Position numbers and translations under genes: made by a program. From Gemmatimonas sp. (GTDB lineage: Bacteria > Gemmatimonadota > Gemmatimonadetes > Gemmatimonadales > Gemmatimonadaceae), in the NCBI GenBank assembly GCA_013822425.1, contig PNKL01000017.1, positions 1-53,356 on the forward strand: DNA of 53,356 bases. The letters run 5' to 3'. Positions 28,642 to 38,248 of this stretch are shown here, one piece after another. Within the stretch, counting starts at the first letter, position 1. Every line of letters starts with the position of its first letter. The notes beneath the pieces are model-generated. The model was not told where the DNA came from. It saw only the letters and a list, made by a program, of their open reading frames with translations, and ran no database searches.

Positions 28642-31140
28642 ATGACCGTTCCACTTCCGCCGGCCGGCTCCGAGGAGCCCATCGGCTACGATCCGACTGC
28701 CGTGGAAGCCAAGTGGCGCGCCCGGTGGACGGAACGCGGCACGAATGCGACCGACCTCAACGGCGCGCGTCCGTTCTACCAGCTGATGATGTTCCCCTAT
28801 CCGTCGGCGGAGGGGCTGCACATCGGCAACCTGTACGCCTTCACGGGGAACGACATCCACGGGCGGTACCAGCGGCTGCAGGGGCACACGGTGCTCGAGC
28901 CGCTCGGCTACGACGCGTTCGGTATCCACTCGGAGAACTTCGCGCTCAAAATTGGCGTGCATCCGATGGAGCTGATTCCGCGCAACGTCGCGAACTTCCG
29001 TCGGCAGCTCGACCGCGCCGGGCTCATGGTGGACTGGCGCCGTGCGGTGGACACCACCGACCCCGCCTACTACAAGTGGACGCAGTGGGTCTTCCTGAAG
29101 CTCTACGAGCGCGGACTGGCCTACAAGAAGAACGCGGCGGTCAACTGGTGTCCGTCATGCAAGACGGTGCTTGCCAACGAGCAGGTGGTGAACGGCGCGT
29201 GCGAACGCTGCCATACAGTGGTCGAGCAGCGCGCACTGGAGCAGTGGTTCTTCCGCATCACGGAGTACGCCGAGCGCCTGCTCAGGAACCTCGACTGGAT
29301 TGACTGGTCGGAGAGCACACGCATGGCGCAGCGCAATTGGCTGGGCCGCAGCGAGGGCGCCGAACTGCGGTTTCGCGTGCTCGATCCGCTCACCGACGCA
29401 GGGAGCGCCGGCGTGATGGTGTCGCAGGAGATCACGAGTGGCTCGACCGTGATCAATGTCTTCACGACGCGCCCGGACACGATCTTCGGCGCGACGTACC
29501 TGGTGCTGGCGCCGGAGCACCCGGCGGTGGAACAGGTGACGACGCCGGACCAGCGACCCACCGTGGAGGCGTACCGCGAGGCGGCCCGCAAGCAGGACCT
29601 CGTGAGCCGCCAGGTGAACAAGGAGAAGACCGGCGTCTTCACCGGCGCGTACGCGGTGAACCCGGCCACCGGCGAGATGATCCCCGTCTGGACGGCGGAC
29701 TACGTGCTGATGGGCTACGGGACCGGCGCCATCATGGCAGTCCCCGGCCACGATGAGCGCGACTTCGAGTTCGCGCAGGCGTTCAACCTGCCGATCGTGC
29801 GCGTCGTCGCGGCGCCGGACGATGACGCGTCCACGCCGCTGGCCGCCGCGTACACGGATGACGCCGACGGTCGGCTGGTGAACAGCGGGCACTTCGACGG
29901 TGTCGCGGTCCCTGACGCGAAGCGACAGGTCACGGAGTGGCTGACGCAGCGTGGTGCGGCCAAGCCGGTGACGACATTCCGCCTGCGCGACTGGTGCGTG
30001 TCGCGCCAGCGGTACTGGGGTCCGCCGATCCCGATCATTTACTGCGACGCCTGCGGTACGGTGCCGGTGCCGGAGAAGGACCTGCCCGTCGTGCTGCCGA
30101 ACGTCCCCGACTACAAGCCGGACGATTCGGGCGTGTCGCCCCTCGCGCGCCACGAGGCGTTCTATCACGTGCCGTGCCCGCGGTGCGGCCGAACCGCGCG
30201 CCGCGAGACGGACGTGAGCGACACCTTCCTCGACAGCGCGTGGTACTTCCTGCGCTATCCGAGCGTGCCGAACGACGCGGTGCCGTTCGACGCCGAGACC
30301 ACCAAGCGGTGGCTTCCGGTCTCGACGTACATCGGCGGCAACGAGCATGCCGTGCTGCACCTGCTTTACGCCCGCTTCATCAACATGGTGATGTTCGACG
30401 CCGGGCTGGTGCCGACGGAGGAGCCGTTCGTGAAGTTCCGCGCGCACGGCATGATCATCCGCGACGGCGCCAAGATGTCGAAGTCGCGCGGGAACGTGGT
30501 GAATCCCGACGCCTACATGGACCAGTGGGGCGCCGACACCGTGCGCACCTACCTGATGTTCATCGGGCCGTTCGAGGAAGGCGGCGACTTCCGCGACCAG
30601 TCCATCAGCGGCGTGCGGCGCTTTCTCGACCGCCTGTGGGCGAGCGTGCGTGATGCGAAAGGCACGGGGGAGCCCGATGGCGAGGTGATGCGCAAGCTGC
30701 ACCAGACCATCAGGAAGGTGGGGAACGACATCCCCGCGCTGAGCTACAACACGGCCATCGCCGCGATGATGGAATACATGAACGCGCTGCGCCGCGGCGA
30801 ACGCGTGCCGCACGTGGCCGAGGTGACGCCGCTCGTGCCGCTGGTGGCACCGTTCGCGCCGCATATCGCCGAGGAGCTCTGGGAGATGCTGGGCGGCGCC
30901 GGGAGCGTGTTTGACGCCGGATGGCCGGCGGTGGACGAGGCGCTGGCCCGCGAGGATGCGCTGGAACTGGTGGTGCAGGTGAACGGCAGGACGCGTGGCA
31001 AGGTGAGCGTGCCGCGCGACGTCACGCAGGACGCCGCGTTCGCCGCGGTGCAGGGCGATGCCGCGCTGGCGAAGTTCCTGACCGGGGCGCCGAAGAAGGT
31101 GATCTTCGTGCCGGGGCGGCTGCTGAACATTGTCTTGTAG
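28642..31140 (+). CDS. leuS: Leucyl-tRNA synthetase
   Basis: The protein has 832 residues from the ATG at 28642 (GTG 28588 would add 18). It is a class Ia synthetase that charges tRNA-Leu. The HIGH-type motif is HIGN at residues 60-63 (YPSAEGLHIGN), the CP1 editing domain holds TRPDTIFGATYLVLAPEH, and KMSKS is at 611-615. Two CxxC pairs (CPSC, CERC) near residues 171-195 and CPRC near 513 form zinc sites. The C-terminal domain ends with the usual small fold (VVQVNGRTRGKV, then VPGRLLNIVL). Length and domain order are normal. Confidence 0.97.
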   Translation: MTVPLPPAGSEEPIGYDPTAVEAKWRARWTERGTNATDLNGARPFYQLMMFPYPSAEGLHIGNLYAFTGNDIHGRYQRLQGHTVLEPLGYDAFGIHSENFALKIGVHPMELIPRNVANFRRQLDRAGLMVDWRRAVDTTDPAYYKWTQWVFLKLYERGLAYKKNAAVNWCPSCKTVLANEQVVNGACERCHTVVEQRALEQWFFRITEYAERLLRNLDWIDWSESTRMAQRNWLGRSEGAELRFRVLDPLTDAGSAGVMVSQEITSGSTVINVFTTRPDTIFGATYLVLAPEHPAVEQVTTPDQRPTVEAYREAARKQDLVSRQVNKEKTGVFTGAYAVNPATGEMIPVWTADYVLMGYGTGAIMAVPGHDERDFEFAQAFNLPIVRVVAAPDDDASTPLAAAYTDDADGRLVNSGHFDGVAVPDAKRQVTEWLTQRGAAKPVTTFRLRDWCVSRQRYWGPPIPIIYCDACGTVPVPEKDLPVVLPNVPDYKPDDSGVSPLARHEAFYHVPCPRCGRTARRETDVSDTFLDSAWYFLRYPSVPNDAVPFDAETTKRWLPVSTYIGGNEHAVLHLLYARFINMVMFDAGLVPTEEPFVKFRAHGMIIRDGAKMSKSRGNVVNPDAYMDQWGADTVRTYLMFIGPFEEGGDFRDQSISGVRRFLDRLWASVRDAKGTGEPDGEVMRKLHQTIRKVGNDIPALSYNTAIAAMMEYMNALRRGERVPHVAEVTPLVPLVAPFAPHIAEELWEMLGGAGSVFDAGWPAVDEALAREDALELVVQVNGRTRGKVSVPRDVTQDAAFAAVQGDAALAKFLTGAPKKVIFVPGRLLNIVL

Positions 31141-31154
31141 CTTCGAGTGCTGGG

Positions 31155-31326
31155 CTTCTTCACCACGGAGCTCACGGAGGAAGGGTGGAGGGCCACGGAG
31201 TACAACAAGAACTTGGGCAAGGACAACGCGCCACGCTGGATTCTGCGTGGCGCGCGCTGTTCCCCCAAGACGTGGCAGTCCTCCGTGGCCCTCACGTAGT
31301 TCTCCGTGTGCTCCGTGGTGAAGAAG
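31155..31326. mobile_element. 172-bp palindromic element with 16-bp terminal inverted repeats (MITE-like)
   Basis: CTTCTTCACCACGGAG (31155-31170) is repeated as its exact complement at 31311-31326. CCACGGAG-type motifs recur inside both arms, and the centre is a 10-bp perfect hairpin (31227-31236 with 31245-31254). The whole element can fold into one long hairpin. It starts 15 bases after the leuS stop and no open frame lies inside it. CCACGGAG repeats are known from many phyla, but no transposase is linked here. Confidence 0.75.
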
Positions 31327-31394
31327 TCATCTCGGTTCCCGCGCACTCGGTGATTCAAGATCTCCGCACCCGTCCCTACCCGCGCGCCAAATGC

Positions 31395-31625
31395 ACCGGT
31401 GGTGGCCTCGATGATCATGCCGCCGGGATGCAGCGTCCGGGTTTCGTAGCCGCGCCGCAGGATGTGGAACGCCATCCGGTCCTTGATGGACCCCGTGAAA
31501 TTCAGGTGCTCCGCCTTCGCGTCGATGCGCCGCGACCGGCCGCGGAATTCGCAGTCGATGGCGTAGAGGGGCGTGTTGCCGACGAGGTTGCGCAGCCCTT
31601 TCGCGCGGTCGATCGCGAGTGGCAT
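31395..31625 (-). pseudogene. Truncated cysteine synthase-family PLP enzyme
   Basis: The first 77 residues are a clear fold-type II PLP enzyme: VGNTPLYAIDCEFRGRSRRI, the lysine motif NFTGSIKDRMAFHIL, and PGGMIIEATTG where normal enzymes continue into the SGNTG loop and about 220 more residues. After ATTG the reading frame turns into unrelated sequence, then into the 172-bp palindromic element at 31155-31326. The rest of the gene is missing from the window, so this is a remnant. The break lies 70 bases from the element edge. Confidence 0.75.
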
Positions 31626-31920
31626 GGGGTGGACCTGGACGGGGACGAGCGACTCCGGGAGATCGGATGGGCGACGAATGGCGGCTCAAGGAAACTCAGG
31701 CTCCTTGCGGGGCGGCGCAGTCAGAGAAAGTCGCCGGCACTGTAGGATAATCCTCGGCAGGACGCGATTGGGCCGCTCCGTCCTGGCTCGCGGCGCCCCT
31801 GCGCACCTGGTCGGCCGCTGGGGCGCCAGGCGGCCGCTGAGCCCGGCGGAAACCCTTGGCACCCTCGCGGTGACAATTGGAGTGAACCCCTGTGAGACCC
31901 TGATCCAACCCGAGGCCCCA
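31626..31920. other. Intergenic region upstream of the twin-PDZ gene
   Basis: This is a GC-rich spacer between the cysteine synthase remnant and the PDZ gene. It should hold the promoter of the latter, but I cannot name -35/-10 boxes with confidence. No gene is seen. Confidence 0.4.
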
Positions 31921-33024
31921 ATGCGTCGCACCCTGATAGTCCTTGGCACGATCGCGCTCGCCGCACCGCTCGGCGCGCAGCAGACACGCATCTTCACAAG
32001 TGAAGCCCCGCACATCGCCATCGCAGGCGGCAGTCGGGCGATGATCGGCATTTCCACCTCGTCGGGCAGCAAACGCGATACGCTGGGCGTGCTCATTTCG
32101 TCCATCACCGAGGGCGGCCCGGCGGAAAAGGCCGGGTTGACCGAAGGCGACCGCATCCAGTCAATCAACGGCGTCTCGCTCCGCGTGAATCGCGAGGAGG
32201 CGGGCGATGACGAGATGGGCGGCATCATGCAGCGCCGCCTGACGCGCGAACTGGGCAAGGTGAAGGCCGGCGACGAGGTGACGTTGCAGGTCTGGCACGA
32301 CGGCGCCAGCCGGTCGTACAAGATCAAGACCGTGGCCGCCGATGACCTGAACCCGCGGTTACAGGCCAGGATCCGCGCCGAGGAGCGCGCCGTGATCGGC
32401 ATCGGCTTCGGGCTGACCGGAAGCAAGCGTGACACGGCGGGCGTCTTCGTGAACTCCGTGACCGAGGATGGTCCGGCGGAGAAGGCCGGGATCGTCGAGG
32501 GCGACCGCATCGCCGCGATCAACGGGGTGTCGCTGAAGCTGTCGAAGGACGACCTGGAGGACTCGTGGGTCGCGAATTCGCGGTTGAATCGCCTGAGCCG
32601 TGAGGTGGCGAAGGCGAAGGCGGGCGACGTCGTGGAACTGACCGTCGTTTCGGGCGGCCGCTCGCGCGCCGTCAAGGTGACGACGGTCAAGGCGTCGTCG
32701 CTGAAGAACGCCAACGAACACCGCTTCATCTTCCGCTCACCCGATGAGGCCTGGGCGCCGATGCCGCCCATGCCGCCGATGAGATGGAGCACTCCGGCGC
32801 CGCCGAAGGCCCCCGCGGCGCCACGCGCGTCGATCATCCGGTTCTACAATGACGGCGCTGACACGGAGGTGACGCTGCATCTCGACCAGGCGCGCAAGGA
32901 AATCGAGCGCGCAATGAAGACGGAGATGCCACGCATGCGCGAAGAGACGCAGAAGGCGCTGGAGGAAGTGCGCAAGGAACTGCAGGCGGTGCGGATAAAG
33001 CAGATGCGCACAGTAACGATGTAG
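31921..33024 (+). CDS. Secreted protein with two PDZ domains
   Basis: The protein has 367 residues from the ATG at 31921, with signal peptide LIVLGTIALAAPLGAQ. Two PDZ domains lie at about residues 40-130 and 155-255, each with the carboxylate-binding and hydrophobic pattern (GGPAEKAGLTEGDRIQSING; DGPAEKAGIVEGDRIAAING). The similarity between the two indicates an internal duplication. There is no protease domain. A C-terminal helical tail (MRWSTPAPP linker, then RKEIERAMKTEMPRMREETQ) may oligomerise. It is probably a periplasmic scaffold or protease adaptor. The stop codon is overlapped by the 11-bp repeat hairpin. Confidence 0.8.
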   Translation: MRRTLIVLGTIALAAPLGAQQTRIFTSEAPHIAIAGGSRAMIGISTSSGSKRDTLGVLISSITEGGPAEKAGLTEGDRIQSINGVSLRVNREEAGDDEMGGIMQRRLTRELGKVKAGDEVTLQVWHDGASRSYKIKTVAADDLNPRLQARIRAEERAVIGIGFGLTGSKRDTAGVFVNSVTEDGPAEKAGIVEGDRIAAINGVSLKLSKDDLEDSWVANSRLNRLSREVAKAKAGDVVELTVVSGGRSRAVKVTTVKASSLKNANEHRFIFRSPDEAWAPMPPMPPMRWSTPAPPKAPAAPRASIIRFYNDGADTEVTLHLDQARKEIERAMKTEMPRMREETQKALEEVRKELQAVRIKQMRTVTM

Positions 33025-33138
33025 AGAGACAACAGAGAGACAACAGAGGGCCCGATGGTGAGGCCACCCTCTGTTGTCTCTCTGTTGTCTCTCTGTTGTT
33101 TGTCTGTTGTTTGTCTGTTGTTTGTCTGTTGTCTCTCT
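33023..33138. repeat. Hairpin of 11-bp ACAACAGAGAG repeats
   Basis: Left arm 33023-33050 pairs perfectly over 28 bp with 33067-33094 around a 16-base loop. The right side continues with more 11-bp CTCTGTTGTCT/GTCTGTTGTTT units to 33138. Both convergent stops (33022-33024 and 33138-33140) lie on the array edges. The sister copy is at 35949-36111. Confidence 0.92.
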
Positions 33139-35888
33139 TAAAACGCCGGTCCGAGCAGCACCGCATTCATCACTACTCTATCCAATGCCCGCCACCAGCC
33201 GCGGAAGAGCGGGTCGTTGGCGAACAGCACGAGGTGGCCGCCGCCGACGCGCTCCTGCACGACGAGCGCCGTCCCCTTGAGCAGGCGTTCGGTGTTGTCG
33301 GGGAAGGTGAAGCCGGCGCGCTTGAGCGGACCCGTCAACGGGAAGACGGCGACGTTGGAGCCCTCCTTGGAGAGCTTGATGAAGGCATCGCCGTCGACCA
33401 GCACCGTCATGCGCTGCTTCTCGACGCCCAGCGTCAGCCAGTGCGTCATGTCGAAGACGGCGTCGAAGTGCGCGCCGGGCACCGGCGCCGGGACGTTGGG
33501 ATTCGCCGAGGGACTCTTGATGGCGAGCAGCGAATCGGTGGCCGCGACTGGCGGCTCATCCGGCTTCTTTCCCTTGCCGGTGTCATCGGCCGCCAGGATG
33601 CGGGCCGTCGTCAGGCCGACGTCCTCACGCGCCGCCCACGACGACGCGCGTCCCATCGTGATGAGCGTGCCGCCCCGCTCCATCCACGTCTTGAGCCCTG
33701 CCCCCTTGCCCAGCGAGCCGACGCCGCCGTCGGGGATGATGATCACGTTGAAGGCCGACATGTCGCCGTTGAGCGCCGCGAGCGACACGGGCGTGAACTT
33801 GATGCCGTAGCGTTGTTCGAGGCTCCACCACGTCGCCCCGTACGCGCCGAGTCCGATGCCCTGGTCGGCGGCGACGGCAATACGCGGCTCGTGCACGGCG
33901 ACGGTGCTTCCCGATCCGGTGCCGAACTGCGCGGTCTCCGGGAACGCCGTGTTCACGCCGGTCACTTCGACGCCCGCGGACGTGGCGATGGCGGCGATGC
34001 GCGCTTCGAGCGTGCCGTCATTGCGCGAGACGCGCGCCACCCAGGTGCCGCGCGGCCAGTCCACCTTGCCCGTCTGGATGGGCTCCGTCGCGATGGCCAG
34101 CCGGTATCCCTCCTGCAGCAGCTGCCCGGCGAGGCGCGACGCACCGGCGCGGTCATTGCGCCAGAGGAAGGCCGACTTGGCGCCGGCGCCTTCGACGATG
34201 CCGCCGCGCACGGTGAACGGGATTTGCTCGCCGTTGATGCGCGGTGCGTCCTTGGAGAGCGCGAGCCTCTCGGCCGTCATCGGCGCCGCGTCCTCGGTCC
34301 ACCACGACTCGACACCGAAAGCGACGGGGAGCGCCCAGGCCGTGATGTCGTAGAACTCATACCCCTCGCCGCCGGCATTCTTGCCGCGGTTCAGGTTGCG
34401 GCGGAAGTAGTCGAGCTGTGTCTTGGCGAAGACGGGATCGAGCGCCGGATCGGGCTCGAGCACCGCCTTGGCGAGGCGGCCCTGCGGCTGCGCCATGTCC
34501 ACCACGAACAAGCCCGCGGGGAAGGTGCGCGCACCGACGGCATCGTCGCTGTAGGCGTGCGCCTTGGCGCTGGTCATCGGCTGCGTGAGGCGCTGCACCT
34601 CGACGCCGGCGCGAAGCAGCGCCGCGGCGAGCTCACCGGCTCGGCCGGGATCGTTGCCGGGTGCGAAGACGACGCGCCTGATCGCCTGCGACTTGCCGTC
34701 GGCCACCGCCCCCTGACGGAACGCCAGGTAGTCCTTCACGCGCTCCTTCGCGCGCGCCGCCGTGGTCTCGAATGTGGCGATGGAGGCGGTGTAGTGCTTG
34801 GCGATGCCGTCGCGCAGCGAGAGCAACGTGCCGTCCTCACGGCGTTTGAGCAGGGCGGGGCCGCCGTCGGTTTCATATGTAGCGCCCGTGGCGCCGGTGA
34901 GCGAGGGCCACGTGTCATAGTAGCCGGGGTAGTACAGGTCGAACTGGTCGCGCACGTAGTAGAGCCAGCCGAACTCGTCGAAGGCGCGCGCGGTGCCCGC
35001 CCCCACGGCCTCGTTCCACTTGTTGGGCCAGCCGCTGATGTTGCTGTTGATGGGGCGCGACGCCGGCGCCATGTAGTACTGCGCGGTGTAGCCGTGCAGG
35101 TCGGCCGTCACCATGGGGTGCCAGCGCAGCATCCCGCCCACGATGTTGCGCACCTCTTGCTGCGTGGTGGCAATGAGGTCGCGGTTCATGTCGAAGCGGT
35201 AGTGGTTGTAGCGTCCGGCGATGGACCAGGGCTGGCCGCGCTGCTGTTCGAGGCCCACGCGCTCGGGGCTGCCGACGGCAATGGAGTTGGACCAGACCGT
35301 GAACCGCTCATGCCCGTCCGGATTCGACGACGGGTTGATGATGACGAGCGCGTTCTTCATCAGCGCGAGCGTCCGGGCATCCTCGGTGGCTGCGAAATGA
35401 TAGAGCAGGGCCATCGACGCCTCGAAGCCCGGCACCTCGTCGCCGTGCACCGAGCCGCTGAACCAGACCACCGCGGGCGTCCGCGCCACGACGGCATCGA
35501 GCTCGGCGGCGCCAGCGCCGCGCGGATCGGCGATGCGGTCGAGGTCGGCGCGGATCTGGTCGAGACGCGCGATGTTCTCGGGCGACGACACGATGTAGAT
35601 GCGCATCGTGCGCTTCTCGCTGGTGCGGCCGATCTCCTCGACGCGCACGCGGTCCCTGGCGGCGTCGGCGATGGCGAGGAGCACACGCTCCTGCGACGCA
35701 TACTGCGTGTGCCAGGTGCCGATGCCATAGCCGAGTACGTCGTCGGGCTTCGGCACTGCGGTGCGGTACGGCCCCTTGGCGTAGAACGAGAACCTGGCGT
35801 CATCGCGCAGGGAGTCGGCGGGCGTGCGCTGGGCAGCGAGCGGCGCAGCGGCGAGGATTATGAGGGCGAGGGCAAGCAATCGGCGCAT
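33138..35888 (-). CDS. M14-family zinc carboxypeptidase, secreted
   Basis: The protein has 916 residues from the ATG at 35888; the frame upstream is repeat array. The signal peptide is LALALIILAAAPLAAQ. The M14 domain occupies about residues 40-400: zinc ligands H148 and E151 (SVHGDEVPGFE), H265 (ADLHGYTAQYY), and the substrate-binding NPSSNPDG. The C-terminal 500 residues include a glutamine-amidotransferase-like fold (AFNVIIIPDGGVGSLGKG, GGTLITMGRASSW), as in other 900-residue secreted M14 enzymes. It probably degrades peptides in the periplasm or outside. The gene is bracketed by two inverted 11-bp repeat arrays. Confidence 0.87.
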   Translation of the reverse strand: MRRLLALALIILAAAPLAAQRTPADSLRDDARFSFYAKGPYRTAVPKPDDVLGYGIGTWHTQYASQERVLLAIADAARDRVRVEEIGRTSEKRTMRIYIVSSPENIARLDQIRADLDRIADPRGAGAAELDAVVARTPAVVWFSGSVHGDEVPGFEASMALLYHFAATEDARTLALMKNALVIINPSSNPDGHERFTVWSNSIAVGSPERVGLEQQRGQPWSIAGRYNHYRFDMNRDLIATTQQEVRNIVGGMLRWHPMVTADLHGYTAQYYMAPASRPINSNISGWPNKWNEAVGAGTARAFDEFGWLYYVRDQFDLYYPGYYDTWPSLTGATGATYETDGGPALLKRREDGTLLSLRDGIAKHYTASIATFETTAARAKERVKDYLAFRQGAVADGKSQAIRRVVFAPGNDPGRAGELAAALLRAGVEVQRLTQPMTSAKAHAYSDDAVGARTFPAGLFVVDMAQPQGRLAKAVLEPDPALDPVFAKTQLDYFRRNLNRGKNAGGEGYEFYDITAWALPVAFGVESWWTEDAAPMTAERLALSKDAPRINGEQIPFTVRGGIVEGAGAKSAFLWRNDRAGASRLAGQLLQEGYRLAIATEPIQTGKVDWPRGTWVARVSRNDGTLEARIAAIATSAGVEVTGVNTAFPETAQFGTGSGSTVAVHEPRIAVAADQGIGLGAYGATWWSLEQRYGIKFTPVSLAALNGDMSAFNVIIIPDGGVGSLGKGAGLKTWMERGGTLITMGRASSWAAREDVGLTTARILAADDTGKGKKPDEPPVAATDSLLAIKSPSANPNVPAPVPGAHFDAVFDMTHWLTLGVEKQRMTVLVDGDAFIKLSKEGSNVAVFPLTGPLKRAGFTFPDNTERLLKGTALVVQERVGGGHLVLFANDPLFRGWWRALDRVVMNAVLLGPAF

Positions 35889-35948
35889 GGCGGATCGGGC
35901 TGGGGAAAGAAGTTCCCGAAATTGCACCGGGAAGAGTGAGAAAGAAAG

Positions 35949-36111
35949 ACAACAGAGAGACAACAGAGAGACAACAGAGAGACAACAGAGAGACAACAGA
36001 GAGACAACAGAGAGACAACAGAGAGACAATAGAGAGACAATAGACAGGGCCCGGCGCCACACGTATCGGGCCTTTCCTGTTGTTTCTCTGTTGTCTCTCT
36101 GTTGTTTCTCT
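35949..36111. repeat. Nine-unit 11-bp ACAACAGAGAG array with inverted tail
   Basis: Nine 11-bp units run without spacers from 35949 to 36047. A GGGCCCG/CGGGCC core follows, then three or four inverted units (CTGTTGTTTCT, CTGTTGTCTCT) to 36111. The array ends on the stop codon of kup. Its long arm is the complement of the long arm of the copy at 33067-33138, on the other side of the M14 gene. Confidence 0.92.
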
Positions 36112-38112
36112 CTAAAACTCGATTTGAGTCCCCAGCTCCACCACCCGGTTGGGCGGCAGCTGGAAAAACGCCGCGGCCGACAGCGCATTCTTCGACATGA
36201 AGGCGAAGAGCCGCTTGCGCCAGATGCTCATGGTCATGCCGCCCTCCTTCCACGCCTTGTGGCGCGGAATGAGCAGCTCGCGGCCCAGGTAGTAGCTGGT
36301 CTCCATGGGCCGCGCCTTGATGCCCTGTTCGCGCAGCAGCCCCAGCACCTCGGTCACGTCGGGCGATTCCATGAAGCCGTACACCGCCGTCGCGCGCACG
36401 AACCCGTGCTCGAGTCGCTCCATACTGAGCCGTTCGGCGTGCCGCACTTCCGGCACCGCGAGCGTCGTGATGGAGAGCAGGATGACCTGCTCGTGCAGCA
36501 CCTTGTTGTGCTTGAGGTGGTGGAGCAGCACCACCGGCGCGCCCGCCGCCTCCGACGTCATGAAGACCGCCGTGCCCGGCACGCGCAGGATCTTGCCCGA
36601 CGACAGACTCTTCAGGAACGCGTCGAGCGGCATCGTGATCTCCTGGAGCCGCTCGCGCAGGATCGCCCGTCCGCGCTTCCAGGTGGTCATGGCGATGAAA
36701 AGCACGATGGCGATCGACACCGGCACCCAGCCGCCGTGCGCGAGCTTGGCGACGTTGGAGCCGAAGAGCGCCGTGTCCATCAGGACGAAACCGCCTACCA
36801 GTGCAGCGACCTGCCACCGCGGCCAGTTCCAGCGCGCCGCCGTCACGACGCCGAAGAGCACGGACGTCGCGAGCATAGTGCCGGTGACCGCAATGCCGTA
36901 CGCGGCGCTGAGTTCGCTGGATCCGCGGAAGGCCAGCGTGATGACGAGGCACCCCACCATCAGCGCCCAATTCACCTCGGGGATGTAGATCTGGCCTTCG
37001 GTCTTCGCCGAGGTATGCTTGATGGTCACGCGCGGCGAGTAGCCGAGCTGCACGCACTGCATCGTGATGGAGAAGGCCCCGGAGATCATCGCCTGCGAGG
37101 CGATGATCGCTGCCGACGTCGCGAGGGCGATGAGCGGATAGAGCATCCACCGCGGCGCCAACATGTAGAACGGGTTCGTCACCGCGGAGGGATCGCGCAG
37201 GAGCAGAGCCCCCTGCCCGAAATAGTTGAGCGTAAGGCACGGCAACACGAGCGCGAGCCAGGCGAGCCGGATGGGGCGCCTCCCGAAATGGCCCATGTCA
37301 GCGTACAGCGCCTCCGCTCCCGTCACGGCCAGCACCACATAGCCGACCACGATCATGGCCATGTGGCTCTGCGTGAGGATGAGATTGATGCCGTACCACG
37401 GATTCACCGCGCGCAGGATGCGCGGTTCAATCAGGATCTCGTGAAAGCCCAGGGCACCGATGACGAGGAACCAGGTCAGCGTGATCGGCCCGAACAGCGC
37501 GCCCACGGCCGCCGTTCCCCGTCGCTGTATCAGGAAGAGGCCGATGAGAATGCTGACCGAGAAGGGAACGACGAACGCCTCGAACTTCATCGAGACGATT
37601 TCAAGCCCCTCCATGGCGCCCAGCACGGAAATGGCGGGCGTGATGGCCCCGTCGCCGTACAGGAGCGCCGCGCCGAAGAGGCCAATGGCGATCAGTACGG
37701 CTCGGCTGCGCGGATGCTGCGTCTGCCTGCCGACGACCAGCGAGAGCATGGCGAGCACGCCGCCCTCTCCCCGGTTGTCAGCGCGCATGATGAACGTCAC
37801 GTACTTGATCGTCACCACGAGCATCAGCGCCCAGAAGATGAGCGAGAGCACGCCGTAGATGTTCTCGGGCTCGGGCGTCAGCGCGTGGCCGGGCTTGAAG
37901 CACTCACGCAACGCATACAGCGGGCTCGTGCCGATGTCGCCGTAGACGACGCCCAGCGCCGCCAGGGTGAGCACGGCCAGTCGCTTGCCGGTCGGATGCT
38001 CCTCGACGTGATGCCGCTCGTGATGGGGAACCGCGGTCGGCGGCGTCACGTCGCCCGATGGAGCGCCGGGCGGGTCCGCTGACGGTGTGGGGCTGGGAGG
38101 TTCAGCCGGCAT
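36112..38112 (-). CDS. kup: Kup-type potassium uptake protein
   Basis: The 666-residue K+/H+ symporter of the inner membrane has an extra Pro/His-rich cytosolic N-terminus of about 40 residues, then LAALGVVYGDIGTSPLYALR, the family hallmark. About twelve helices follow, with IKYVTFIMRADNRGEGG, AVTGAEALYADMGHFG and FGQGALLLRDPSAVTNPFY. A C-terminal cytosolic domain of about 200 residues ends the protein. Length is normal. Together with the TrkA-type channel at 27.4 kb, this is the second K+ transport gene in the window. Confidence 0.95.
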   Translation of the reverse strand: MPAEPPSPTPSADPPGAPSGDVTPPTAVPHHERHHVEEHPTGKRLAVLTLAALGVVYGDIGTSPLYALRECFKPGHALTPEPENIYGVLSLIFWALMLVVTIKYVTFIMRADNRGEGGVLAMLSLVVGRQTQHPRSRAVLIAIGLFGAALLYGDGAITPAISVLGAMEGLEIVSMKFEAFVVPFSVSILIGLFLIQRRGTAAVGALFGPITLTWFLVIGALGFHEILIEPRILRAVNPWYGINLILTQSHMAMIVVGYVVLAVTGAEALYADMGHFGRRPIRLAWLALVLPCLTLNYFGQGALLLRDPSAVTNPFYMLAPRWMLYPLIALATSAAIIASQAMISGAFSITMQCVQLGYSPRVTIKHTSAKTEGQIYIPEVNWALMVGCLVITLAFRGSSELSAAYGIAVTGTMLATSVLFGVVTAARWNWPRWQVAALVGGFVLMDTALFGSNVAKLAHGGWVPVSIAIVLFIAMTTWKRGRAILRERLQEITMPLDAFLKSLSSGKILRVPGTAVFMTSEAAGAPVVLLHHLKHNKVLHEQVILLSITTLAVPEVRHAERLSMERLEHGFVRATAVYGFMESPDVTEVLGLLREQGIKARPMETSYYLGRELLIPRHKAWKEGGMTMSIWRKRLFAFMSKNALSAAAFFQLPPNRVVELGTQIEF

Positions 38113-38174
38113 ATTATTTCGGGGCGCCGCCCCTGGAAGTACGCGAGGTCAGGGGCGGACTGCCGTTGCCCCAT

Positions 38175-38207
38175 GCAAAACGGGCCGCGCACGATGCGCG
38201 ACCCGTT
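38175..38207 (-). terminator. Terminator of the padR gene
   Basis: A 13-bp stem with one mismatch (AACGGG-CGCGCA side, 3-base loop) lies 42 bases past the PadR stop. On the minus strand it is followed by TTTTGC. Confidence 0.75.
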
Positions 38208-38248
38208 GTAACATAGGGCCATCTTCCGTGGCGTCCAGCCACCAGCCC

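Noticed and set aside
33096-35939. Long plus-strand reading frame of 947 codons opposite the M14 peptidase
   Set aside because: It is an antisense shadow produced by high GC; the product is an Arg/His/Gly-rich string with no family pattern, while the minus strand has clear M14 motifs.
36112-38112. Kup fused to the following repeat-coded peptide
   Set aside because: The TAG at 36112-36114 closes the gene before the array, so there is no read-through.
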